Source: an uncultured Gemmatimonadota bacterium
GTDB lineage: Bacteria; Gemmatimonadota; Gemmatimonadetes; Gemmatimonadales; Gemmatimonadaceae
Reading direction: 5' to 3'
DNA: 11,696 nt
NCBI GenBank assembly: GCA_946478895.1
Contig: CAMLDY010000079.1
Coordinates: forward strand, 1-11,696
The position numbers and the translations under genes are program-made. Position 1 is the first letter of the stretch, and every line of letters begins with the position of its first letter. Shown piece after piece: positions 5,391 to 11,696 of this stretch. Below the pieces are notes generated by a model. The model worked only from the letters and a program-made list of their open reading frames with translations, was not told where the DNA came from and did no database searches.

Positions 5391-8237
5391 ATGACCCATA
5401 ACCGCTTCAGTTCCTCGTTCGCCGTTCTGGCCTGCGCCTTGTTCGCGCCGCACACCGTCCGCGCTCAGCAGCCGGTCGACTCGGCGTATTCGCGGCAGAT
5501 CACCGCGCTGACGCCGACCGACGCGCACTGGAAGTTCACGACAGAGCTAGTGTCTTCCCTTCCTGCTTCCTCTACGGTTCCGACGCCCTTGAAGGTGCTC
5601 GGTTACGTCCCGGGCACCGAGGGCCGGCTTTCGTACGTCGCCGACATCAACAAGTACTTCGACGCGCTCGCCGCCGCGGCACCAGCGCGGGTGAAGAAGT
5701 TCTCGCTCGGCACCAGCGAGGAAGGGCGCGAGCAGATCGTCGTCGCCATCTCCGACGAAGCCAACATCGCCGCGCTGGAGCAGAATCGTCTCGCGCTCGG
5801 CAAGCTCGCCGATCCGCGCGGACTTTCATCGCCGGAGCGCGCGCAGATCATCAAGACCGCCAAGCCGGTCTATTGGCTGAGCGGCTCGATCCACTCACCG
5901 GAGACCGGCAGTCCCGAGATGCTGATGGAGCTCGGCTACCGTCTCGCGGTCGATGAATCCGATTGGGTGAAGGACATCCGCGCTAACCTCATCACGCTGA
6001 TCACGCCGGTGACCGAAGTGGATGGTCGCGACCGCGAGGTCGATGTCGTCAAGGAATCTCGCGCGCTCAAGCTCGGCAACAACGCGATCCCGCTCGTTTA
6101 CTGGGGCAAGTACACCGCGCACGACAACAATCGCGACGGGATGGTGATGTCGCAGAACCTGACGAAGAATTTCGTGCGCGGATTGTTGTACTGGCATCCG
6201 ACCGTCGTGCACGACCTGCACGAGTCGGTGCCATTTCTGTACACCAGCACCGGCACCGGTCCGTACAACGACGAGTACGATCCGATTGTCGTCGATGAGT
6301 GGCACACCCTGGCGTATCAGGAAATTACGGAGCTGACTCGGCGTGGACTCCCTGGCGTGTGGACCCACGGTTTTTACGATGGCTGGGCGCCCAACTATAC
6401 GCTCTTGTCGGTGGCGAACCTGCACAACTCGATCGGCCGCTTTTACGAGACCTACACCTCGAGCGGCGCCGGTTGCACCACCGTGCAGCTTCGCTCCGAC
6501 GACACCACGCGGAGATGGGACCGCTCGAACCCGCCGGTGAACGGCGTGCGCTGGTGTATTCGCTCCAACATCAATTATCAGGAATCGGCCGCGCTGGTCG
6601 CGCTCAAGTACACCGCCGACCATCGCGAGACCTTTCTGGAGAACTTCGTCGCCAAGAGTGAGCGAATGGTCGAGCGCGGCCGCACCAGCGCGCCGTATGC
6701 GTTCGTAATTCCGCGCGGTCAACGCCATCCGGCGGAAGCCGCCGACATGGTAAACCTCTTCCGCGCCCAAGGCGCCGAGGTGAACGTTGCGACCTCGGAT
6801 TTCACGGTGAGGGAAGCGGGAGGCGGGAAGCGGGAGGCGGGAAGCGCGCGGCATCGCGCGGAAGGCTCGGTCGATACAACCACGGCTAAGAAGACGGCCA
6901 CCGACTCCCTAGTCCAGGTCCACGTCGGCGACTGGATCGTCCGCCTCGATCAGCCCTACGCCGCGACCCCCCGCACCCTGCTCGCGATCCAGCATTTCAA
7001 GGCCGACGATCCGCCGCCCTACGACGACACCGGCTGGACCCTCGACGAACTGCGCCACGTGACGACGCTCAAGATCTCAGATTCAACGGTTCTCACGAAA
7101 CCGATGCAATTGCTCGACGGCGATGCCCACGTCGAAGGAACCGTCGCATCCGGCGCCGGCCCGCTCCTCGTCCGTCATCTGGGCGACTGGCGCTCGGCGG
7201 TGCTGCCCTGGAAGATCGCGCCGGCGAAAGTGAGCGTCGCCGAGGAAGCGTTCACGGCGGGCGGAGTGAAGTATCCGGCGGGAACGTTCATCATCGCCAA
7301 CGCCGACAACGAGACTCGAAAGAAAATCGCATCGCTCGGCTTGAATGGCACCGCTGCCGGTGGTGCGGTGACCGCGCGACAGCACGCGATCAAGCTGCCG
7401 AGGATCGCGCTGATGCATTCGTGGCTGGAGACCCAGAACGAAGGCTGGGTGCGCTACGCGTTCGATCAGATGGGAGTGCCCTACAGGTACATCAGCGATC
7501 AATTCCTGCGCACGCCCCACGCTCTCGACGTATTCGACGTGGTGGTCTTCCCGCACGTGAGCGGGAGCATGACGTCGCTGATCAACGGCCGACCGATGGT
7601 CGGTCCGCCGATTCCGTGGAAGAAGTCTGCTTTGACTCCCAACCTGGATAGATGGGATCAGACCGACGACATCAGGCGGGGAATGGGTCTCGACGGTGCC
7701 GCGGAGCTGCGCCGATTCGTGGAGCGCGGAGGATTGCTGATCACCTCGGGCAACTCGAGCGTTCTGCCGATCACGCTCGGCTTCAACACGACGGTGACTC
7801 AGCTGACGACGCCGAAGCTGAATGCGCGCGGGTCGGTGATCCGGGTGCAGCCGGCGCCGGGCGCTTCTTCTTCGCCGATTCTTTACGGCTATGACGCCGC
7901 GAGCTTTCCGATCTATTTCAGTCAGGCTCCCGTCTTTAATGTCTCGCCGCGGGACACAGTAGTTCGCGAGCTACGCGATCCGGCGTTCGCGGAGCAGCAA
8001 GAGCGGATGCGGGCGCGGACGATTCTTCGGTTTCACGACAAGGCGGATTCGCTCCTCGTTTCCGGACTGATGGTCGGAGGCGATGAGCTGGCGGGAAAGG
8101 CGGCGGTCGTTGACGCGCCGGTGGGCGCGGGCCACGTGGTCATGTTCGGCATCAGGCCGATGTGGAGGTGGGAGTCGCAGGGGAGCTTTGCTCTGGCCTT
8201 GAATGCGATTGGGAACTGGAATCGCCTCGCATTCTAG
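5391..8237 (+). CDS. Secreted M14-type zinc metallopeptidase with GATase-like C-terminal half
   Basis: Encodes 948 residues from ATG 5391. The frame is open further upstream (first TTG at 5229), but ATG 5391 gives a clean signal peptide: M-T-H-N-R, a hydrophobic core (9-19), and cleavage likely after V-R-A (25) before Q-Q-P. The catalytic zinc site of M14 carboxypeptidases is visible: H-S-P-E (His168, Glu171) and a downstream histidine in V-H-D-L-H-E-S (His274 or His277). A second region from about residue 668 (I-A-L-M-H-S-W, then F-D-V-V-V-F-P near 720 and R-G-G-L-L-I-T near 780) resembles a class I glutamine-amidotransferase-like fold, a combination known in large M14 proteins. An unusual Gly/Arg/Glu-rich insert (about 473-500) is encoded by a G-rich repeat array. 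The probable role is periplasmic or extracellular peptide degradation. No Shine-Dalgarno sequence is seen; the leader is C-rich. Confidence 0.88.
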   Translation: MTHNRFSSSFAVLACALFAPHTVRAQQPVDSAYSRQITALTPTDAHWKFTTELVSSLPASSTVPTPLKVLGYVPGTEGRLSYVADINKYFDALAAAAPARVKKFSLGTSEEGREQIVVAISDEANIAALEQNRLALGKLADPRGLSSPERAQIIKTAKPVYWLSGSIHSPETGSPEMLMELGYRLAVDESDWVKDIRANLITLITPVTEVDGRDREVDVVKESRALKLGNNAIPLVYWGKYTAHDNNRDGMVMSQNLTKNFVRGLLYWHPTVVHDLHESVPFLYTSTGTGPYNDEYDPIVVDEWHTLAYQEITELTRRGLPGVWTHGFYDGWAPNYTLLSVANLHNSIGRFYETYTSSGAGCTTVQLRSDDTTRRWDRSNPPVNGVRWCIRSNINYQESAALVALKYTADHRETFLENFVAKSERMVERGRTSAPYAFVIPRGQRHPAEAADMVNLFRAQGAEVNVATSDFTVREAGGGKREAGSARHRAEGSVDTTTAKKTATDSLVQVHVGDWIVRLDQPYAATPRTLLAIQHFKADDPPPYDDTGWTLDELRHVTTLKISDSTVLTKPMQLLDGDAHVEGTVASGAGPLLVRHLGDWRSAVLPWKIAPAKVSVAEEAFTAGGVKYPAGTFIIANADNETRKKIASLGLNGTAAGGAVTARQHAIKLPRIALMHSWLETQNEGWVRYAFDQMGVPYRYISDQFLRTPHALDVFDVVVFPHVSGSMTSLINGRPMVGPPIPWKKSALTPNLDRWDQTDDIRRGMGLDGAAELRRFVERGGLLITSGNSSVLPITLGFNTTVTQLTTPKLNARGSVIRVQPAPGASSSPILYGYDAASFPIYFSQAPVFNVSPRDTVVRELRDPAFAEQQERMRARTILRFHDKADSLLVSGLMVGGDELAGKAAVVDAPVGAGHVVMFGIRPMWRWESQGSFALALNAIGNWNRLAF
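6811..6845 (+). repeat. Five tandem 7-bp repeats GGGARGC inside the peptidase gene
   Basis: The units are GGGAAGC, GGGAGGC, GGGAAGC, GGGAGGC and GGGAAGC, head to tail without gaps. They give five GGG tracts separated by four bases, which fits the G-quadruplex consensus on the coding strand. They encode part of the insert V-R-E-A-G-G-G-K-R-E-A-G-S (from residue 473). A unit of seven bases is not a multiple of three, so gain or loss of one copy would shift the frame and truncate the protein. Confidence 0.9.
6845..6860 (+). repeat. Short hairpin (CGCGCG arms, GCAT loop) abutting the G-rich repeats
   Basis: CGCGCG at 6845-6850 and CGCGCG at 6855-6860 can pair around a four-base loop GCAT. It directly follows the five 7-bp repeats and still lies within the peptidase coding sequence. 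It may be part of the same inserted element, or chance in GC-rich DNA. Confidence 0.5.
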
Positions 8238-8340
8238 AACGTCGTCATCGGCAATAGCCAAGTCGCCTGGTGTGCACTAACACGCTAGCCGTGCAGTCGG
8301 CTCATCGGCATTCTTGTGCGCACCGGCCAAAAAATCACGG

Positions 8341-8368
8341 TTGTATTTCGGCGTTTCTTCGGTAAATT
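8341..8368 (+). promoter_or_regulatory. Candidate darTG promoter
   Basis: TTGTAT (8341-8346) and TAAATT (8363-8368) are spaced by 16 bases, with an A6 run just upstream (8329-8334). Matches to the sigma-70 boxes are modest (3/6 and 4/6), and promoter consensus in this phylum may differ. If used, transcription would start at about 8375, exactly where the 17-bp palindrome begins. The stretch 8238-8340 before it holds no gene that I can support. Confidence 0.3.
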
Positions 8369-8374
8369 GCCATC

Positions 8375-8391
8375 TCGGAGGATTCCTCCGA
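8375..8391. promoter_or_regulatory. Perfect 17-bp palindrome in the darT leader (operator or RNA hairpin)
   Basis: TCGGAGGA-T-TCCTCCGA is a perfect inverted repeat of two 8-base arms around one T, ending seven bases before the first darT ATG (8399). As DNA it could bind a repressor near the predicted transcription start. As RNA, seven pairs around a three-base loop would bury a GGAGG element (8377-8381) and leave GAAGG (8390-8394) partly exposed as ribosome binding site. GAAGG is seven bases from the second ATG (8402), better spaced than for the first. Which role applies is inference. Confidence 0.55.
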
Positions 8392-8398
8392 AGGTTGA

Positions 8399-9049
8399 AT
8401 GATGGGAGGGAATCTCAACCTCACAGAGAAGGGAGCCTGGATCTTTCGGATTACTCACATCGACAACGTCCAGTGGATTTTAGCGCACGGTCTTCACTGC
8501 AAGAATTCGTCGGTTTGCGATCCCAATTACGTCGACATCGGCAATCCCGATTTGATAGCTCTCCGAGAAGAGCGGACAGTAGAAAGTGGTGCTGGAGGTA
8601 CTCTGAGTGACTACATCCCGTTCTACTTCACTCCTCACTCACCGATGCTTCTCAATATCAAGACTGGCTTCCATGGCTTAAAGCAGCAGCCTATGCAAGA
8701 TATTGTCGTCCTGGTGACATCGCTTCACAGGCTGCAGAAATCGGGAATTCGGTTCCTCATCACCGATCGGCATGCTTACTTGAAGGCCTGTAACTTTTCC
8801 GACGATCTCGCCGACTTGTCCATGATCGATTGGAAGATTCTTCGGGAAAGGGATTTCAAGCGCAGCAATTCCGACCCTGGCAAAATGGAACGGTATCAGG
8901 CTGAAGCCCTTGTCCACGAGCATTGTCCGGTTAGCGCTCTGGACTCAATCATCTGCTATGGTGAACCGCAAGCCACCAAGGTTCGCAGGCTTTGCGATCG
9001 GGCGGGGGTTACCGTCAAAGTTGGAGCGCGACCGGATCTGTATTTCTGA
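8399..9049 (+). CDS. darT: DarT: NAD-dependent DNA ADP-ribosyltransferase toxin
   Basis: Encodes 216 residues, the usual DarT (DUF4433) length. Known DarT enzymes attach ADP-ribose from NAD+ to a base in single-stranded DNA, blocking replication; those paired with macrodomain DarG modify thymidine in short motifs. Visible family features: F-R-I-T-H-I-D-N (16-23) with the NAD-binding His20, a REER segment (56-59) holding the likely catalytic arginine, D-Y-I-P-F-Y-F-T-P-H-S-P-M (71-83), F-L-I-T-D-R-H-A (119-126), and Y-Q-A-E-A-L-V (166-172) with the predicted catalytic Glu169. All key positions appear intact, so the toxin should be active. Two ATGs (8399, 8402) are possible starts. G+C is lower than in neighbouring genes, suggesting acquisition. 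The stop codon overlaps the darG start. Confidence 0.93.
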   Translation: MMGGNLNLTEKGAWIFRITHIDNVQWILAHGLHCKNSSVCDPNYVDIGNPDLIALREERTVESGAGGTLSDYIPFYFTPHSPMLLNIKTGFHGLKQQPMQDIVVLVTSLHRLQKSGIRFLITDRHAYLKACNFSDDLADLSMIDWKILRERDFKRSNSDPGKMERYQAEALVHEHCPVSALDSIICYGEPQATKVRRLCDRAGVTVKVGARPDLYF

Positions 9050-10116
9050 TGATACACTACACTCGTGGCAACCTCTTAAAAGCAGACTCAGAAGCGCTTG
9101 TCAACACCGTCAATGAAGTCGGTGTTATGGGCAAGGGCGTCGCATTGATGTTTCGCGACGCCTTTCCGGCGAACGCGGCAATCTATCGAGAAGCAGCGAG
9201 GGACAAGAAAGTTAAGGTTGGCCAGATGTTAGTTACTGCGAATCCTGATCTCCTTGGCCCCCGTTGGATAATCAACTTTCCGACTAAGAAACATTGGCGT
9301 CACCCTTCGAAAATCGAGTGGATCCGTGAGGGCTTAAAGGATCTTGTTCGCGTAATAACGGATAACAAAATCCGATCTGTGGCGCTTCCGCCGCTGGGCT
9401 GTGGCAATGGCGGACTTGAATGGTCTCACGTCCGCCGTGAGATCGAGGGAGCACTCGCGGTCATTCCCGAGGTCGACGTAGTTGTCTTCGAGCCTACCGA
9501 CGAATATCTCAATGCGCCGAAGCGATCCGGCCTGCAGGCGCTGACGCCGGCTCGTGCGCTTATCGCTGAGTTGGTTCGGCGATACTCAGTTCTCGGCCTT
9601 GAGTGCAGCAATTTGGAAGTTCATAAGCTCGCGTGGTTTCTCCAGCGCGTGATTGATCGACTAAACCTTCCGGACCCTCTTGATCTACGATTCGAAGCGA
9701 ACTTGTACGGGCCGTACGCCGACCGGCTTCGTCACCTATTGGATGCGCTTGACGGCAGCTATCTCCATTGTGAGAAGAGACTTAGCGACGCGAAGCCGCT
9801 GGATACTATCTGGTTCGAAGACAGCAAACGGGGAGTTGTTCAGGAATATTTTTCCAGCGACGAAGGCGCACAGTTTAGACGAGCCCTAGAAGAAACCGAG
9901 AAGGTGATTGACGGCTTCGAGTCTCCACTCGGAATGGAGCTTCTTGCGACTGTTGATTGGCTGATTTCTCGCGGAGGTGCCCAACCTACTCTCGAGAGTG
10001 TGCGTCAGGCTATTGGCCAATGGCCTGGCGGGAAGACCGCTGCGCGAAGAAAGCTGGCATTGTTCGATGACCGATTGTTAGGCCTTGCTCTCGAGCGTCT
10101 CAAACTGCTCAACTGA
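9049..10116 (+). CDS. darG: DarG: macrodomain DNA ADP-ribosylglycohydrolase antitoxin
   Basis: Encodes 355 residues. The start ATG at 9049 shares its A with the darT stop (TGATG), so the two are translationally coupled; an earlier in-frame start at 8992 would lie inside darT and add sequence before the conserved opening M-I-H-Y-T-R-G-N-L-L. The macrodomain spans about 1-155: A-L-V-N-T-V-N-E-V-G-V-M-G-K-G-V-A (16-32) forms the ADP-ribose pocket, Lys80 in N-F-P-T-K-K-H-W-R matches the catalytic lysine described for Thermus DarG, and P-P-L-G-C-G-N-G-G-L-E-W (114-125) is the phosphate loop. It removes ADP-ribose from DNA. The C-terminal part (about 165-355), with V-H-K-L-A-W-F-L-Q and Y-G-P-Y-A-D-R-L-R-H, is the family's second domain, which binds and inhibits DarT. 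Both neutralising activities are therefore present. Confidence 0.94.
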   Translation: MIHYTRGNLLKADSEALVNTVNEVGVMGKGVALMFRDAFPANAAIYREAARDKKVKVGQMLVTANPDLLGPRWIINFPTKKHWRHPSKIEWIREGLKDLVRVITDNKIRSVALPPLGCGNGGLEWSHVRREIEGALAVIPEVDVVVFEPTDEYLNAPKRSGLQALTPARALIAELVRRYSVLGLECSNLEVHKLAWFLQRVIDRLNLPDPLDLRFEANLYGPYADRLRHLLDALDGSYLHCEKRLSDAKPLDTIWFEDSKRGVVQEYFSSDEGAQFRRALEETEKVIDGFESPLGMELLATVDWLISRGGAQPTLESVRQAIGQWPGGKTAARRKLALFDDRLLGLALERLKLLN

Positions 10117-10177
10117 ATTGCGGAGCACCACCCGGCGCAGCCGCCGTCGTCGGTTCTGCGAAGTACATTGACTGGCT

Positions 10178-11212
10178 ATGTCCCGAGCTGAAATCACCAC
10201 CCCCGAAATCATCCCCGACGAGAGCGTAGTCGAGCTCTCCCTCCGCCCCCAGCGCCTGTCCGAATTCATCGGCCAGGACCGGGTCAAGGAATCCCTGCGC
10301 ATCTATATAGATGCAGCCCTCGCCAGACGAGAGCCCCTCGACCACACCCTCTTCTACGGCCCGCCAGGCCTCGGCAAGACTACCCTCGCCGAGCTCATCG
10401 CCCGAGAGCTCGGCGTCAATATCCGCAGCACGTCTGGTCCGGCGCTCGAAAAGCCCGGCGACTTCGTCGGCACGCTGACGAATCTCCGTGAAGGCGACAT
10501 CCTCTTCATCGACGAGATCCACCGCCTCAAACCGATCATCGAAGAGTTCCTCTATCCCGCGATGGAGGACTACAGGATCGACATCCGCCTCTCCGAAGGT
10601 CCCAAGGCCCAGACCATCACCATGCCGATCGAGAAGTTCACCCTGATCGGCGCCACCACCCGCCTCGGCATGCTCACTCCGCCGATGCGCGCGCGGTTCG
10701 GCATCGATCAGCGGCTCAACTTCTATCCCACCGGCGATCTCGAGCAGATCGTCCACCGCACCGCCGAGGTGATGCAGGTGGAGATCGACGAGGAAGGCGC
10801 GACGGAGATCGCGCGGAGATCGCGCGGCACTCCCCGCGTCGCCAACCGGCTGCTGCGGCGCATCCGCGACTTCGCTCAGGTGAAGGCGGGCGGAAGGATC
10901 AACCGGAAGGTCGCCGCCGACGCGCTGCAGCTCCTCGAGGTCGATCAGTTCGGGCTCGACGACATGGACTCGCGCATCCTCAAGACCATCATCGAGAAGT
11001 TCGAGGGCGGACCGGTCGGCGTCAGCACCATCGCCGCCGCCGTCGGCGAAGACGCGGGCACCCTCGAGGAAGTCTACGAGCCGTTCCTCGTCCAGAACGG
11101 ATTCCTCCAGCGCACCCCGCGCGGACGCGTCGCCACCGCGCAGGCGTACCGGCACTTCGGCTTCAATCCGCCCGGCTCCAGCTCGGGCGCTCAACAGCCG
11201 ACGCTCTTCTAG
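10178..11212 (+). CDS. ruvB: RuvB, Holliday junction branch migration ATPase
   Basis: Encodes 344 residues, normal for RuvB. This hexameric AAA+ motor works with RuvA to migrate Holliday junctions during recombinational repair. Visible motifs: [12 protein letters not shown] (22-33), Walker A G-P-P-G-L-G-K-T (61-68), Walker [10 protein letters not shown] (107-115), sensor 1 G-A-T-T-R (158-162), P-P-M-R-A-R-F-G (168-175) holding the arginine finger, sensor 2 R-G-T-P-R-V-A-N-R (216-224), and a C-terminal winged-helix domain ending before the Gly/Ser tail. It begins 61 bases after darG; no strong ribosome binding site is visible, and no ruvA or ruvC is adjacent in the window. Base composition is that of the chromosome, not of darTG. 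Confidence 0.97.
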   Translation: MSRAEITTPEIIPDESVVELSLRPQRLSEFIGQDRVKESLRIYIDAALARREPLDHTLFYGPPGLGKTTLAELIARELGVNIRSTSGPALEKPGDFVGTLTNLREGDILFIDEIHRLKPIIEEFLYPAMEDYRIDIRLSEGPKAQTITMPIEKFTLIGATTRLGMLTPPMRARFGIDQRLNFYPTGDLEQIVHRTAEVMQVEIDEEGATEIARRSRGTPRVANRLLRRIRDFAQVKAGGRINRKVAADALQLLEVDQFGLDDMDSRILKTIIEKFEGGPVGVSTIAAAVGEDAGTLEEVYEPFLVQNGFLQRTPRGRVATAQAYRHFGFNPPGSSSGAQQPTLF

Positions 11213-11257
11213 GACGCGGTTCTCTTTGTAGATGCTGGACCACCGCCTCCGCGCTCG

Positions 11258-11572
11258 GTGACGCAGTTTACTCTCACCCCGATCACTGCGGTCGCAGGAG
11301 CCGCTGCCATTGGCTGGGTGTTCTGGATTTTGATCGGCTGGCTCGAGAGGCAGGTCGGCGCTCCGATCATGCGCGAAAGGATCAATAAGGGCAGCGACAA
11401 GTTCTTCGCCGAGGAGGATCGCAACGGCGGAGCGGCGCTGCTCGACAGTGTTGTTCGTCTCGATTTTGGAGACGAAGATGAACAGGAACAAATCGCTGAC
11501 CCGGATGCACCCACGCGACTCTTTTCCCAGTCTCGGCCCGTAAGAAAGGGACACCCTCCTAAATCGAGGTAA
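11258..11572 (+). CDS. Small membrane-anchored protein of unknown function
   Basis: Encodes 104 residues from a GTG at 11258, the only reasonable start after the in-frame ruvB stop. A hydrophobic span (about 8-28, ending W-V-F-W-I-L-I-G-W-L) is followed by a charged, probably cytoplasmic tail that is acidic in the middle (D-F-G-D-E-D-E-Q-E-Q, 69-78) and basic at the end. No family is recognised. It lies 45 bases after ruvB and ends two bases before the next start, so it is probably co-transcribed with that gene. Confidence 0.6.
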   Translation: MTQFTLTPITAVAGAAAIGWVFWILIGWLERQVGAPIMRERINKGSDKFFAEEDRNGGAALLDSVVRLDFGDEDEQEQIADPDAPTRLFSQSRPVRKGHPPKSR

Positions 11573-11574
11573 CG

Positions 11575-11696
11575 ATGCATTTTCCAGAAGTGTTTTTCGG
11601 CACCCTGCGACAGCACTACATCCTGCTGTTCAGCGCCGCGGGAGGAATCGCCATGGCCGCTGGATTTGTCGGCGCCTGGATCGGCAGTCACCTCGC
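11575..11696 (+). CDS. Membrane protein, N-terminal part only (cut by window end)
   Basis: An ATG at 11575 follows GAGG (11566-11569) at a good distance and lies two bases after the previous stop. The 40 visible residues are M-H-F-P-E-V-F-F-G-T-L-R-Q-H, then a hydrophobic segment (about 16-39) rich in Ala, Gly, Leu and Ile. The frame is open to the end of the window. The protein cannot be identified from this piece. Confidence 0.6.
   Translation, partial: MHFPEVFFGTLRQHYILLFSAAGGIAMAAGFVGAWIGSHL

Noticed and set aside
5895..6854. A 319-codon minus-strand open frame inside the peptidase gene
   Set aside because: It is antisense to the zinc-binding region of the M14 peptidase and has no recognisable motif.
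8245..8310. Direct repeat TCATCGGCA at 8245-8253 and 8302-8310 as a possible insertion or attachment site
   Set aside because: Nine bases 57 apart, both on the same side of darTG; no copy was seen after darG, so it does not bracket the module and may be chance.
8314..8610. A 98-codon plus-strand frame starting before darT
   Set aside because: It crosses into darT in another frame and has no motif or ribosome binding site; the darT frame explains the region.
8992..9048. An upstream in-frame start for darG
   Set aside because: It overlaps darT and adds residues before the conserved macrodomain opening; ATG 9049 forms the typical stop/start overlap.
10109..11554. A 481-codon open frame on the minus strand across ruvB and the following gene
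   Set aside because: It lies opposite an unmistakable ruvB. Its translation is low-complexity (runs of Glu, Asp, Arg and Gly), as expected for the reverse frame of a gene with G/C third positions.
1..11696. CRISPR array, tRNA, rRNA, IS element or integrase genes
   Set aside because: Looked for regularly spaced repeats, cloverleaf-like segments and transposase or recombinase motifs; none was found by eye.

Overview
The window looks like chromosomal DNA from a high-GC bacterium, most likely a member of Gemmatimonadota or a close relative. This is inference. The main clues are a small lipoprotein carrying an isolated TonB-plug-like domain, a very large secreted M14-type metallopeptidase with a glutamine-amidotransferase-like C-terminal half, and strong G/C bias at third codon positions. 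No rRNA, tRNA, IS element or CRISPR array was seen.

Layout. A 28-residue single-membrane-span peptide reads leftward at 4-90. Almost everything else reads rightward. A plug-domain lipoprotein (245-664), a class I/II aminotransferase (677-1861) and a CPBP-type membrane protease (1880-2620) are spaced closely enough to be one transcript. A beta-propeller lipoprotein follows (2696-3607). Then comes an NfeD/SPFH pair (3672-4121 and 4140-5069), a known membrane-microdomain partnership. After a 321-base gap without a supported gene comes the 948-residue secreted M14 peptidase (5391-8237). Its coding sequence contains an array of five 7-bp G-rich repeats followed by a short hairpin.

The accessory part is 8238-10116. 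It holds a complete DarT/DarG toxin-antitoxin pair: a DNA ADP-ribosyltransferase, then a macrodomain antitoxin with a C-terminal toxin-binding region. The two genes overlap by one base (TGATG). They are visibly poorer in G+C than their neighbours (one counted 60-base line in darG has 28 G/C; counted lines in the flanking genes have 37-38). A perfect 17-bp palindrome lies just before the darT start and may be an operator or a translation-controlling hairpin. The pair sits between the peptidase and ruvB, the Holliday-junction motor gene (10178-11212), and looks like an inserted anti-phage/toxin module beside housekeeping genes. Two small membrane-protein genes follow ruvB; the last is cut by the window end.

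Functionally, the darTG module is the best candidate for a defence system. Its family is known; the leader architecture, the ruvB neighbourhood and the exact DarT target sequence are the open points. The other genes are envelope proteins (two lipoproteins, membrane protease, NfeD/SPFH, secreted peptidase) and general metabolism.
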